From the NCBI GenBank assembly GCA_025928545.1, contig JAICJH010000015.1, forward strand, positions 1 to 64,000: DNA of 64,000 bases, given 5' to 3'. A program made the translations under genes and the position numbers. Below the pieces are notes generated by a model. It searched no databases. It was not told the origin of the DNA and was given only the letters and a program-made list of their open reading frames with translations. This stretch comes from Bryobacteraceae bacterium (GTDB lineage: Bacteria > Acidobacteriota > Terriglobia > Bryobacterales > Bryobacteraceae). Shown here piece after piece: positions 42,502 to 51,074 of the stretch; the first letter of the stretch is position 1, and each line of letters opens with the position of its first letter.

Positions 42502-44202
42502 CTATTTGTACTCCACTCCGGTGACTTCCCCGAATACCCCGGCGACCTTCGTAGGCTTATAGCGAATCGCCACCGCGCGCGCCTTCTGCACTCCGCAGCT
42601 GAACTTCATCTCGCCACCCTTCACGTCGACCGCGTTCAAATCCGCAATCAGCAGAGTGCGCGTTGTTCCATTGGCTTCCCTGACGTGCAGCCGAAGCTGA
42701 TTCGCTGCGCAATCCACCTGGGTCAGCGTGCCATTCAGCGTGGAAGAATTCGCGTCGTCCCACCAATCCACGACCGGTGCATTATCGCCCTTCTTCGTGT
42801 TTTGCGAGTTCGCCCGCGCCTCTAATGTGGCAACTTCCTTCCGCGCCTCCGCCTTCAGCCGCTCGATTTCAGCGGCCTTCGCGTCCGCCTCGCGCTTCTT
42901 TTCCAGTGCTTCATCATCCAAACGCTGCTGCTCTATCGTGCTGCGCGCGCGGAGAAACTCCTCACGTTTTGCCGGATCGGTTGTTGCCTGAGAAGCCGAC
43001 ATCCACGCGCGGCCCGCCTCCGCCCATTTCTTCTGGCCCTCATTCAGCCGTGCGTAACTGACCCACCACTCCACATTGTGTGGCTCCAGACCGAGGGCGA
43101 TTTTCCATTCGGCCAGGCGGCGCAGGGGATCGTCGTACTTATCCCCCAGTTCCCAGTGCGCGGGTCCATATTTCGGATCAATCGTCAGTGCTTTCTGGAG
43201 AACTTCGATGGCGACATCGTAGTGCTTTTCCGTCTTCGCATATGTCGTCAGCGCCACAACATTACGCGATCCGCCTTTATAAGCCTCGGCGAAATACTCA
43301 CCGGCTTTATTCTCGTCACCTGCCCGCAGCGCGAGAAATCCCAGCCCCTCATTGGCTTCCGCCATGTGCTTGTTCGCCTTGAGCAGCCCGATATAGGCAG
43401 CCTCGGCACCCGGGCCCAGCAAATCGGCGCGCGCCAGTTGACCGTCGTCCGTTGTCAGGACCGTAGTCACGAAGTCGCGATCCGGGCTCAAAGGCCGGTT
43501 CGGCGCCTGCACAGCCTGAAACACCCCGGCTGCGAAATAACGGTCCACATCGGCATTGAACTTCGCGACATCTTCGCCCAGACTCCTGATGGCGCCGTTC
43601 GCATCCATGCCGGTTGCCAGATTGTGCAGGTAAATATGGGCCCGGCCGGCGGTCTCGGGCAAGGTGATCAGGCGATGGAGCAATGCCCAGTCGCGCGTTC
43701 TCTCCGCTGCCGGAGGTGGCGCGCCCCATGTCACATGGACGGCATTCGATTCCACCGTGCTGAAAAACGTCTCGAGCGCCTTTTCGGTGGCAGGCGGAAT
43801 TCCTGTGAAGTTTGTCTCGAGCAGGCGGCGCGTGAGTTCCCGCACCATGGGGCCTGGCAGTTGGCCGCTCGCGACCGCGCATGCCATCAGGTGATCGCGA
43901 CCCATGTGGATGCCCTCGCATCCATGCACTGCCATTTCCCGCGCATCCCGGAATACCAGAATTCGCAGCGGTGGGTCCATCCGCAGGTCCTGCACCCCCA
44001 TGGCAACACCCAGGGCATAACGGAACTGTTCGAACTGGCTCAGCGTCTGGATAGCTGCCGGACGTCCGCTGTCGCTGATGGTCTCGAACGGGCCCAGTTT
44101 GGCTCGGACCCAGTTGCCGGAGTCAGCCGCGGCGAGCCGCCCGCCTTCCGGTATTGTCAGGAGCGCGATTGCGCATACGAGCCACGGCACACGGCTCCTC
44201 AT
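42502..44202 (-). CDS. exported TPR-containing protein with coiled coil
   Basis: I start at the ATG at 44202, which begins with a signal peptide (MRSRVPWLVCAIALLTIPEGGRLAAAD); the longer track ORF would overlap the divergent gene. The mature chain has a DUF1570-like N-terminal part (NWVRAKLGPFETISDSG), TPR-like helices from about residue 280 (AYIGLLKANKHMAEANEGLGFLAL, AIEVLQKALTIDPKYGPAHWELG), a charged coiled coil (EEFLRARSTIEQQRLDDEALEKKREADAKAAEIERLKAEARKE region) and a small beta-rich end. Function unknown; similar proteins are frequent in acidobacteria. It has no Shine-Dalgarno site. Confidence 0.7.
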   Translation of the reverse strand: MRSRVPWLVCAIALLTIPEGGRLAAADSGNWVRAKLGPFETISDSGRPAAIQTLSQFEQFRYALGVAMGVQDLRMDPPLRILVFRDAREMAVHGCEGIHMGRDHLMACAVASGQLPGPMVRELTRRLLETNFTGIPPATEKALETFFSTVESNAVHVTWGAPPPAAERTRDWALLHRLITLPETAGRAHIYLHNLATGMDANGAIRSLGEDVAKFNADVDRYFAAGVFQAVQAPNRPLSPDRDFVTTVLTTDDGQLARADLLGPGAEAAYIGLLKANKHMAEANEGLGFLALRAGDENKAGEYFAEAYKGGSRNVVALTTYAKTEKHYDVAIEVLQKALTIDPKYGPAHWELGDKYDDPLRRLAEWKIALGLEPHNVEWWVSYARLNEGQKKWAEAGRAWMSASQATTDPAKREEFLRARSTIEQQRLDDEALEKKREADAKAAEIERLKAEARKEVATLEARANSQNTKKGDNAPVVDWWDDANSSTLNGTLTQVDCAANQLRLHVREANGTTRTLLIADLNAVDVKGGEMKFSCGVQKARAVAIRYKPTKVAGVFGEVTGVEYK

Positions 44203-44226
44203 TGCTAAAGTATATACGGATCGTAA
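44203..44226. promoter_or_regulatory. very short divergent start region
   Basis: Only 24 bases separate the two divergent start codons, and they include the palindrome GTATATAC (44210-44217). Neither ATG has a Shine-Dalgarno site. TATACT on the minus strand and TATATAC on the plus strand could serve as -10 elements of leaderless or nearly leaderless transcripts. Confidence 0.35.
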
Positions 44227-45690
44227 ATGCTCCAGGAACTGATCCATAACGCCCGCCGCCGCCTCCTTTTGAACGAGGTTTTGAAGCAGTTCGCGCTGTC
44301 CGGCGCACTGGCCATCGGCGGTATCGCCCTGCTGCTGATTCTCGGCACCCGCTATCTCGAATGGTGGGTGGTGGGCTTGTTCGCCGTTGGGGTGACAGGC
44401 TGGGCCGTCGCCAAACTTCGCAAACGCCTGCCCAGCGATTACTCAGCCGCGGTGTGGCTCGACGATAAAGCCAACCTGCACGACTCTCTCTCGACTGCCT
44501 GCTATTTCGCAAGTCACGGCTCCAAATCCGGAACTCTCACGCCGGAAGCCGAAGCCATCCTGCGGGCACAACGTGGACAGGCGGAGACCTTTGCGGGCGA
44601 TGTGAATGTCTCGGTTGCGGTCCCGTTCCGTTTTCCGAAAGCTTTGTACGGCCTTGCGGCTCTCCTGCTGGTTTCCTCCGGCCTGGTTTCGGTGCGCTAT
44701 TTCTATGGTCACAATCTGAACCTCAGCGCCCCGATTTCCGAGGTCATTTTCCAGGATTTGGCGGCGATCAAAGCGACGAAGCCCGCGCCCGCAACGAAGC
44801 TCAACCAGAAGCAGGAAGAATTCGATGAAGCCCGGTCACTGCTTTCGAAGTTAGGACTGGGCGCCAATCTGGAAGACAAGCCCGATGACAAGCTGGACGA
44901 AGCCCTCGCCGATGCGCTGAAATCCGCCGCTAAGACCCCAGGTTCCGGGCAGGATGCCCAACTCGACCAGAAGATGGAGAAAGGCGACCCGCTCGAAGCT
45001 CCCAAAGACGCCCCGAAGAACAACGGCGATCAGGCCGGGGACAAGAACAACCAGAAGGCTGGTCAGTCCGGCGATTCTCCGGGGACTCCGAACGGTGCCC
45101 AAAGTGGCGAGAAAGCCGAGAAGTCGCTGCTTTCCAAACTGAAGGACGCCATTGAGAACATGACGGGCTCGCCCAGCCAACCGGGCGACAAGAAGTCGGC
45201 GGGGAAGGCACAGCAGTCGAAGCCTTCGTCACAGGCGCAGCCCGGCCAGCAACCTGGCGAAGCGGGCGACGAGGAAAACAAGACAGCCGCCGATGGCGAG
45301 GCCAACGGCAATGCCCAGAAGAGCAACTCACCCGGCCAGACCAGCGGGAACAGCAGCGATAAGCAGGAAGGCCCCAGCGCCGCAGGCTCGGAAGACGGCG
45401 AAAAGGCCATTAAGGCCGCAGCCCAGGCAAAGGCGATGGGCAAGATCAGCGAGCTGATCGGCAAGCGGTCCGAGCAGGTCACAGGCGAGTCGATGATCGA
45501 AGTGCAGTCCGGCAATCAGAAGCTCCAGACTGCCTATAAGGACAAGACTTCAACCCACGGTGAAGGCGCCGGTGAAGTCAGCCGCGACGAGATCCCGGTA
45601 TCGGTGCAGGCATACGTGCAGGAGTATTTCCAGCAGGTCCGGAAGCCCGACGCGAAGCCGCCGGCAGCCCAGACAAAACCTAAGAAGTAG
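44227..45690 (+). CDS. membrane protein with long low-complexity tail (DUF4175-like)
   Basis: A 487-residue protein. Two N-terminal helices (LSGALAIGGIALLLILGTRYLEWWVVGLFAVGVTGWAVA) and one near residue 145 (FPKALYGLAALLLVSSGLVSV) precede a region rich in Lys, Gln, Gly, Ser and Asp (residues 220-400) without clear fold, then a charged end with SVQAYVQEYFQQVRK. This plan resembles DUF4175-like proteins that accompany MoxR/VWA genes, but none of those lie here. Function unknown. It overlaps the end of the convergent RHH gene by 11 bases. Confidence 0.6.
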   Translation: MLQELIHNARRRLLLNEVLKQFALSGALAIGGIALLLILGTRYLEWWVVGLFAVGVTGWAVAKLRKRLPSDYSAAVWLDDKANLHDSLSTACYFASHGSKSGTLTPEAEAILRAQRGQAETFAGDVNVSVAVPFRFPKALYGLAALLLVSSGLVSVRYFYGHNLNLSAPISEVIFQDLAAIKATKPAPATKLNQKQEEFDEARSLLSKLGLGANLEDKPDDKLDEALADALKSAAKTPGSGQDAQLDQKMEKGDPLEAPKDAPKNNGDQAGDKNNQKAGQSGDSPGTPNGAQSGEKAEKSLLSKLKDAIENMTGSPSQPGDKKSAGKAQQSKPSSQAQPGQQPGEAGDEENKTAADGEANGNAQKSNSPGQTSGNSSDKQEGPSAAGSEDGEKAIKAAAQAKAMGKISELIGKRSEQVTGESMIEVQSGNQKLQTAYKDKTSTHGEGAGEVSRDEIPVSVQAYVQEYFQQVRKPDAKPPAAQTKPKK

Positions 45691-45943
45691 TCAGGTGCCT
45701 GATGTAGGCCTGATAGCTGATTCCCCGGTCTTCGGCGAGTTTCCGCGCAGCGTCAAGGTCTTCCCCTGTGAGCTGGACTCTGACCGGGATCAGCTTCCGC
45801 TTATAACCGGGAGTCATGGTTTCCCTGGGAGGCGCGGCTTGCTTTGTCCTGAGGGTTCGGCGCAGATGAGCCTCCACCTCGGGGCGGTTCTTCTCCCACC
45901 AGGCGGCTTCGGCGCGCTCGGAAGCGAACGGTGGAATCTTCAC
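45680..45943 (-). CDS. CopG/BrnA-like ribbon-helix-helix protein
   Basis: An 87-residue protein. The C-terminus has RKLIPVRVQLTGEDLDAARKLAEDRGISYQAYIRHL, the strand-helix-helix pattern of CopG-type antitoxins such as BrnA and COG5304. The N-terminus PPFASERAEAAWWEKNRPEVE is typical of that group. Its ATG overlaps the TGA of the upstream gene by four bases, so the pair is translationally coupled. RHH antitoxins bind their own promoter, so autoregulation of the pair is likely. The partner is not a recognised BrnT or RelE toxin. Confidence 0.7.
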   Translation of the reverse strand: MKIPPFASERAEAAWWEKNRPEVEAHLRRTLRTKQAAPPRETMTPGYKRKLIPVRVQLTGEDLDAARKLAEDRGISYQAYIRHLTTS

Positions 45944-46371
45944 TGCCAGGGCTTGTGTACCGGAGCCTGATCACGGCCCTTGACCCGATCGTACAGGTAC
46001 TTGGTCGATACGGTGCCGAGCGATTCGTTGTAGAGGCTGGTCAGCCCCATCGCTTCGCGAAGGTCTTCCTGGAAATTGTGGATCGCGGTCAATTCCTCCG
46101 CCAGTGCAGGTTTGCTTTTGCCGCCGGGAGTTCGGAAGAACTTCTGGAAACCGCCGTCGGTCAGTGCGCCGATCTCGCTGCCCATCACGACGCCTGGCCT
46201 TTCGGTGATGCGGGGCAGATCCCCATCACCCGGCCGCACAACACAGGCGATTCCGTTGCGTTCGATGCGCGTTCCGCCGGAAACGGACTGAACCGTAAAA
46301 CCCTCGGCTCTGGCCTTGGCAAGATGGTCGTCGAAGCTCAGAACTTTCGGGCGAATTGTGCGGAAAAACAT
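45940..46371 (-). CDS. unknown protein, partner of RHH gene (candidate toxin)
   Basis: I do not recognise the family. The 143-residue protein is soluble, with LSFDDHLAKARAEGFTVQSVSGGTRIERNGIACVV at the N-terminus, a beta-rich middle with PRITERPGVVMGSEIGALTDGGFQKFF, and a C-terminal helix KPALAEELTAIHNFQEDLREAMGLTSLYNESLG. It is the first gene of a two-gene unit with a CopG/BrnA-like RHH protein, in the toxin-first order of BrnTA. This context makes a toxin or other regulated partner plausible, but no known catalytic motif is visible. Confidence 0.5.
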   Translation of the reverse strand: MFFRTIRPKVLSFDDHLAKARAEGFTVQSVSGGTRIERNGIACVVRPGDGDLPRITERPGVVMGSEIGALTDGGFQKFFRTPGGKSKPALAEELTAIHNFQEDLREAMGLTSLYNESLGTVSTKYLYDRVKGRDQAPVHKPWQ

Positions 46372-46436
46372 ATATCGTCATTATAATAACGGCCCCGCCA
46401 CGGTGACCCCGACTGACTTACAATAGTAGATTCAGC

Positions 46437-47903
46437 ATGCGTACACTTTTCCTGAATCCCCCCTCGTTTGAGGGCTTCGACGGGGGCGCGAGTTCCCGTT
46501 GGCCGGCGTCGCGGGAAATCGAGTCCTATTGGTACCCCGTCTGGCTCTGCTACCCGGCGGGGATGTTGCCCGACAGCAAAGTCGTGGATGCTCCGCCGCA
46601 GGGTGTTTCGATCGAGCAGACGGTCGATATGGCCCCGGATTTCGGTTTGCTGGTGCTGTTCACATCCACACCCGGATTCGATGTCGACGTCAAGATCTCG
46701 TCGATGATGAAAGCCCGCAATCCGAACCTGAAGATTTGCTTCGTCGGGCCGCCAGTCACCGTGGAGCCGGAAAAGGCGCTGTTCGAGGGTTCTCCGATCG
46801 ACTTCGTGATCCGCCGCGAGTTCGACTACCAGATTCGCGATTATGCGAATGGCAAGGCGCTTGAGGAACTGCCGGGCGCGAGTTTCCGCAAAGACGGGAT
46901 CATCGTCAGCAATCCGGAAGCGCCGGTGATCGAAGATCTGGATGCCCTGCCCTGGGTCACAAAGGTCTACAAACGCGATCTGGATACGACCCGCTACAAC
47001 GTTCCGTTCCTGCTGAACCCGTTCCTCTCGTTCTACACGTCGCGAGGCTGTCCTGCGATGTGCACGTTCTGTCTCTGGCCGCAGACTCTTTCCGGCCACC
47101 GCTGGAGACTGCGATCGAGCGACGATATCGCAGCCGAAGTGCAATACGTCCTGAAAGAACTCCCGCACATCAAAGAGATCTTCTTCGACGACGATACGTT
47201 CAACTACCGCAAAGAGCGGACGATTGAGCTTTGCTCGAAGCTGAAGCCGCTGAACTTCACGTGGTCCTGCACGTCGCGCGTTACCACCGATTACGACACG
47301 CTGAAGGCCATGAAGGAAGCGGGCTGCCGGTTGCTCATCGTGGGATATGAGTCGGGCGATCCGCAGATTCTCAAGAACATCAAGAAGGGCGCCACGATCG
47401 AGATGGCGGAACGCTTCACCGCGAACTGTCGTAAGCTCGGGCTCGTCATCCACGGCGACTTCATCGTCGGCCTTCCCGGCGAGACTCACGAGAGCATTCG
47501 CAAGACGATCGACTTCGCCAAGAAGCTGGATAACGAGACCATTCAGGTTTCGATCGCGCATCCGTATCCGGGCACCGAGTTCCATACCTACGCTCAGAAG
47601 AACGGCCTGATTTCGCTTGGGAACATCGTCGACGAACGCGGCAATCAGCTGCCGAAGGTGGTTTACGAGAACCTCAACGAAGCCGAACTGATGGACTGGG
47701 TGGAGCGCTTCTACAGCGAGTATTACTTCCGGCCGAAGGTGGTCTGGCGGATGGTGCGGAAGGTGATCTTCAACTCGCACGACCGGAAGCGGCTTACCAA
47801 GGAAGCTCGCGAGTACATGTCGCTTCGGGCACGCCGGAAGAAGTTCATCGCCAAGCAACGGGAGCAGCATCCGGCAACGGCGTCGGCGCATGCAGGCGAC
47901 TAG
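46437..47903 (+). CDS. hpnJ: hopanoid-associated radical SAM protein HpnJ
   Basis: A 488-residue B12-binding radical SAM enzyme. The N-terminal part has TLFLNPPSFEGFDGG and SREIESYWYPVWLCYPAG, which is characteristic of HpnJ; the radical SAM cluster motif is CPAMCTFC near residue 205, followed by IFFDDDTFNYRKER and GYESGDPQILKNIKKG. HpnJ takes part in converting the hopanoid side-chain glucosamine group to a cyclitol ether. The start of the next gene overlaps its end by 14 bases, and HpnI follows two genes later, which supports the assignment. Confidence 0.92.
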   Translation: MRTLFLNPPSFEGFDGGASSRWPASREIESYWYPVWLCYPAGMLPDSKVVDAPPQGVSIEQTVDMAPDFGLLVLFTSTPGFDVDVKISSMMKARNPNLKICFVGPPVTVEPEKALFEGSPIDFVIRREFDYQIRDYANGKALEELPGASFRKDGIIVSNPEAPVIEDLDALPWVTKVYKRDLDTTRYNVPFLLNPFLSFYTSRGCPAMCTFCLWPQTLSGHRWRLRSSDDIAAEVQYVLKELPHIKEIFFDDDTFNYRKERTIELCSKLKPLNFTWSCTSRVTTDYDTLKAMKEAGCRLLIVGYESGDPQILKNIKKGATIEMAERFTANCRKLGLVIHGDFIVGLPGETHESIRKTIDFAKKLDNETIQVSIAHPYPGTEFHTYAQKNGLISLGNIVDERGNQLPKVVYENLNEAELMDWVERFYSEYYFRPKVVWRMVRKVIFNSHDRKRLTKEAREYMSLRARRKKFIAKQREQHPATASAHAGD

Positions 47904-48312
47904 CGGCAAAGACCAGGCGCGGCTTCGCGCAAAGACGCGGCTGTTTGTCGGACTGGTTGTGGTGAGCAACGTTTCCGGCAATTCCGCGCTCACGCACGGC
48001 ATGAAGCAGCTTGGCGATATCGGCAACTCTCCGTTGGCACTGATCGGCGCACTGTTTCACCCGTGGGTGGCGCTGGGCGTTGCCCTGCTGATCCTCTGGA
48101 CACTCGCCAATATGGCCCTGTTGAGTTGGGCCGACCTGAGCTACGTCCTTCCCGTGACTGCGATCGGCTACGTGCTGACCGCACTCTCCGGGGAATATCT
48201 CCTGCATGAGTCGGTTCCGATGGGGCACTGGTTCGGGATACTGCTGATCACCTCGGGGGTCGTTCTCGTCGGCGTGACTTCACCCGCTACCACGGACCAT
48301 ACACCGCTATGA
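47890..48312 (+). CDS. SMR/EamA-like half-transporter, first of a pair
   Basis: A 140-residue protein with four membrane helices: LFVGLVVVSNVSGNSALTHGM, LALIGALFHPWVALGVALLILW, MALLSWADLSYVLPVTAIGYVLTAL and HWFGILLITSGVVLVGV. This is the drug/metabolite half-size plan also used by the ArnE/ArnF flippase. It overlaps hpnJ by 14 bases and the second half-transporter by four, so the two probably form a heterodimer that moves a hopanoid or a lipid-linked sugar across the membrane. The substrate is inferred from the operon. Confidence 0.75.
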   Translation: MQATSGKDQARLRAKTRLFVGLVVVSNVSGNSALTHGMKQLGDIGNSPLALIGALFHPWVALGVALLILWTLANMALLSWADLSYVLPVTAIGYVLTALSGEYLLHESVPMGHWFGILLITSGVVLVGVTSPATTDHTPL

Positions 48313-48671
48313 AGTGGATACTGGTGCTCGTTCTGGTCGCGTCCACTACACTGGGCGACGTGGCCAGATCGCGCGGGATGAAGAAGCACGGCGAAGTCCA
48401 TGAGTTCCACCCGGGCGCCATCGGCAATGCCCTGCGCTCGCTGGTGACGAACAAGTGGGTGATCGTTTCCACGTTGGCGATGGCGGTATCGTTCTTCAGC
48501 TTCATTCGGCTGGTTTCCATCGCACCCCTGAGCTTCGCGGTACCGGTATCGGCGGCCACGCTGATTCCGGAGACAATCCTGGCGCGGGTGTTCCTGCGCG
48601 AAAGGGTCGACTGGCGCCGCTGGGCCGGCGCCGGTCTGATCGCCATCGGCGTGGTTCTGATCTCACAGTGA
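48309..48671 (+). CDS. SMR/EamA-like half-transporter, second of a pair
   Basis: A 120-residue protein with four helices, WILVLVLVASTTLGDVAR, WVIVSTLAMAVSFFSFIRLV, LSFAVPVSAATLIPETILA and RWAGAGLIAIGVVLISQ. The conserved ending (VFLRERVDWRRWAGAGLIAIGVVL) is that of EamA/SMR halves. It is coupled at both ends by four-base overlaps: ATGA with the first half-transporter and GTGA with hpnI. Tight coupling suggests equal synthesis of a complex. Confidence 0.75.
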   Translation: MKWILVLVLVASTTLGDVARSRGMKKHGEVHEFHPGAIGNALRSLVTNKWVIVSTLAMAVSFFSFIRLVSIAPLSFAVPVSAATLIPETILARVFLRERVDWRRWAGAGLIAIGVVLISQ

Positions 48672-49783
48672 TTGCCGCACTGCTGGTGATTTGCGGGGCG
48701 GTTTACAACCTGCTCGCGATCGCGGGCGCGCTGAGTTTCCGCAAGCGCAGAGCAGTCCCGAATTACCGTCCGGCGGTCTCGATCCTGAAGGCTGTCCGCG
48801 GCAGGGATGCCGGGTTCTATGAGGCCATCCGCTCGCACGCGGTGCAGGACTATCCCGAGTTCGAGATCCTGTTCGGCGTATCGCAGGTCGGCGATCCGGC
48901 GCTGCTGGACATCGCACGGCTGACCCGGGAGTTCCCGGGAATCCCGATCCGCGTTGTGGACACGACGAACGACGCTCCGAACGGCAAGGTGGGTTCGCTC
49001 GAGATCCTGGCGCGTGAGGCGAGGCATGGAGTGCTGCTGGTCAACGACGGCGACATCGTGGCGGAGCCGGATTACCTGGCGCGTGTGGTTGGGCTGCTGG
49101 AAGATCCGCAGGTGGGCCTGGTCACGGGGCTTTATCGCGCGCGCGGCGAGTCGGTTGCGGCGAAGGCCGAAGCCCTGGGTATTGTTACGGAGTTCGTTCC
49201 CAGCGTGCTGGTGGCGCGGCTGCTGTCGTCGAGCGGCTTCGCTCTGGGCGCGACCATGGCTTTCCGCAAGGCCGATCTGGCGGCGATCGGCGGGTTCGCT
49301 TCGATCCGCAACTACCTCGCCGACGATTACCAGCTGGGAGCGCGGATTGCGGGACTTGGCAAGCGGGTCGCGATGTCCGACTCGGTTGTGGTGACCAATC
49401 TGGGAGCCGGTTCATGGGGCGACGTGTGGAAGCACCAGGTGCGTTGGTCGCGCACGATTCGGGTGTCGCGGCCTGCAGGGTACTTCGGCTACATCGTGAC
49501 GCAGGCTACGTTCTGGTGCGTGGTTGCGGCGCTATCGGGCTACTGGCGGGTTGCGGTGGTGGGTGAATTGGTTCGATTGATCGCGGCACTGGCTGCGATG
49601 TCGGCCGCGGGCGAATTGGGTTTGTTTCGCGTTGGTCTGGTTCCGTTCCGCGACCTGTTTGGGTTCGTTGTGTGGTGCGGCGGGATGATCGGCAGCACGG
49701 TGGAATGGCGCGGGCTGCGGTTTCGGCTGCACCGCGACGGGACTATTTCGGCTTGTACGCCACGCAGTCAATCTCAACTTTGA
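48668..49783 (+). CDS. hpnI: hopanoid glycosyltransferase HpnI (GT2, ceramide glucosyltransferase-like)
   Basis: I place the start at the GTG at 48668, which overlaps the preceding TGA; the track start lies inside the transporter gene. A first helix (IAALLVICGAVYNLLAIAGAL) precedes a GT2 domain: PAVSILKAVRGRDAGFYEAI, LLVNDGDIVAEPDYL with the DxD-like site, LGATMAFRKADLAAIGGF and DDYQLGARIAGLG, then KHQVRWSRTIRVSRPAGY with the (Q/R)XXRW motif. Several helices close the protein. HpnI adds N-acetylglucosamine to bacteriohopanetetrol. The end overlaps the convergent ridA gene by 41 bases. Confidence 0.9.
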   Translation: MIAALLVICGAVYNLLAIAGALSFRKRRAVPNYRPAVSILKAVRGRDAGFYEAIRSHAVQDYPEFEILFGVSQVGDPALLDIARLTREFPGIPIRVVDTTNDAPNGKVGSLEILAREARHGVLLVNDGDIVAEPDYLARVVGLLEDPQVGLVTGLYRARGESVAAKAEALGIVTEFVPSVLVARLLSSSGFALGATMAFRKADLAAIGGFASIRNYLADDYQLGARIAGLGKRVAMSDSVVVTNLGAGSWGDVWKHQVRWSRTIRVSRPAGYFGYIVTQATFWCVVAALSGYWRVAVVGELVRLIAALAAMSAAGELGLFRVGLVPFRDLFGFVVWCGGMIGSTVEWRGLRFRLHRDGTISACTPRSQSQL

Positions 49784-50123
49784 TATCGGCTGCAAACCCG
49801 CAGACGATGGTGGAGCGAGCCGGTTTTGCCGCTCCGAAAAATTCCGAATAGACTTCGTTCATCGCGGCAAAATCCTTGCCATCGCCGATGTAGACACCGA
49901 CGCGGACCACATCGGCCAGGGTTGCTCCGGCGCCTTCGAGAACCAGCTTCACGTTGTTGAGGACGATGCGGGTTTCATGCTGCACGTCGCCCTTTGAGAT
50001 CTCATTGGTGGCCGGATCGACCGCGACCTGACCGGAGACGAAGATGAAGTCGCCAGCGCGCACGGCAGGTGAATACGGGCCTCGCGGGGCGGGAACGCCG
50101 GTGGGTGAGAGTCGTTCGATCAT
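49743..50123 (-). CDS. ridA: RidA-family enamine/imine deaminase
   Basis: A 126-residue RidA/YjgF protein with the family layout: GVPAPRGPYSPAVRAGDFIFVSGQVAVDP, ETRIVLNNVKLVLEGAGATLADVVRVGVYI, KPARSTIVCGFAADIKVEIDCVAY. The arginine in KPARST is the catalytic residue that binds the carboxylate. It hydrolyses reactive enamines from PLP enzymes. It starts six bases after the stop of trxB and is probably co-transcribed with it; its end overlaps hpnI on the other strand. Confidence 0.92.
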   Translation of the reverse strand: MIERLSPTGVPAPRGPYSPAVRAGDFIFVSGQVAVDPATNEISKGDVQHETRIVLNNVKLVLEGAGATLADVVRVGVYIGDGKDFAAMNEVYSEFFGAAKPARSTIVCGFAADIKVEIDCVAYKPK

Positions 50124-50129
50124 GGCTGT

Positions 50130-51053
50130 TTAGTGTCCTTCCGCTTCGAGTAGTCTTTCGGCTTCGATGGCGGCCATGCAGCCCGCGCCGGCGGCTGTGA
50201 TCGCCTGGCGGTAGATCCTGTCCTGCACGTCACCAGCGTGAAACACGCCGTGGATATTGGTGCGGGCCCCCCCTGTGGAGAGCAGGTAACCATCGGGATC
50301 GAGGTTGAGCTGACCTTTGAAGACCTGCGTGTTCGGGATGTGTCCAATTGCGACGAACAGACCGTCCACGTCGCGATCCTGGGTTTCGCCGGTGATCAGA
50401 TTCTTCAGCCGGACTCCGGTGACGATGTTCTTTTCACAGTCGAAAACGTCTTCGACGGCGGTGTTCATGATGAACTCGATCTTCGGATTGGCTTTGGCGC
50501 GGTCGAGCATGATTTTCGAGGCGCGGAACGTATCGCGGCGATGCACCAACGCGACGTTGCGGCCGAAGCGGGTGAGGAAGTTGGCTTCTTCCATGGCGGA
50601 ATCGCCACCGCCGATCACCATGATCTGTTTATCGCGGTAGAAAAAGCCATCGCAGGTCGCGCAGGAGCTCACTCCATGGCCGATCAGCTTCTGTTCGTTG
50701 GGCAGGTTCAGCCAGCGCGCTTTCGCGCCGGAAGCAACAATGAGCGTGCGGGTTTCGAGCCACTCGTTTTCAATCTTCAGACGAAAGGGACGGTTCGAAA
50801 GATCGGCTTCAGCGACTTCGCCATCCAGGTAAATGGCGCCAAAACGCTCGGCCTGCCGTTTGATGTTCTCGACCAGATCCGGACCATTGATGCCCTCGGG
50901 GAAACCGGGGAAATTTTCGACCTCGGTGGTGAGCGAAAGCTGGCCACCGATTTCCAGACCTTTGATGACCAGCGGTTGCAGGCCGGCTCGCGCGGTGTAT
51001 ACGGCTGCGGTGTTCCCGGCGCAGCCGGAACCTATGATAACGACGTTGTGCAT
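50130..51053 (-). CDS. trxB: thioredoxin-disulfide reductase
   Basis: A 307-residue flavoprotein of normal family length. The FAD site is VVIIGSGCAGNTAAVYTARAG, the redox disulfide is CATCDG near residue 135, the NADPH site is IMVIGGGDSAMEEANFLTRFG, and the second FAD motif is VFHAGDVQDRIYRQAITAAGAGCMAA. It reduces thioredoxin with NADPH in the cytoplasm. It lies between the iron operon and ridA, on the same strand as both; the 21-base gap to the ATPase-DtxR gene leaves open whether it is read through from that operon. Confidence 0.95.
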   Translation of the reverse strand: MHNVVIIGSGCAGNTAAVYTARAGLQPLVIKGLEIGGQLSLTTEVENFPGFPEGINGPDLVENIKRQAERFGAIYLDGEVAEADLSNRPFRLKIENEWLETRTLIVASGAKARWLNLPNEQKLIGHGVSSCATCDGFFYRDKQIMVIGGGDSAMEEANFLTRFGRNVALVHRRDTFRASKIMLDRAKANPKIEFIMNTAVEDVFDCEKNIVTGVRLKNLITGETQDRDVDGLFVAIGHIPNTQVFKGQLNLDPDGYLLSTGGARTNIHGVFHAGDVQDRIYRQAITAAGAGCMAAIEAERLLEAEGH

Positions 51054-51074
51054 TTGGGTTAAGTTCTGAGACTA

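Noticed and set aside
43078-44208. Plus-strand ORF of 376 residues opposite the TPR protein
   Set aside because: No domain or ribosome site; the opposite strand has a signal peptide, TPR pattern and coiled coil.
46338-48026. Minus-strand ORF of 562 residues opposite hpnJ
   Set aside because: The plus strand encodes an intact HpnJ with its radical SAM motif; the large ORF is a high-GC shadow.
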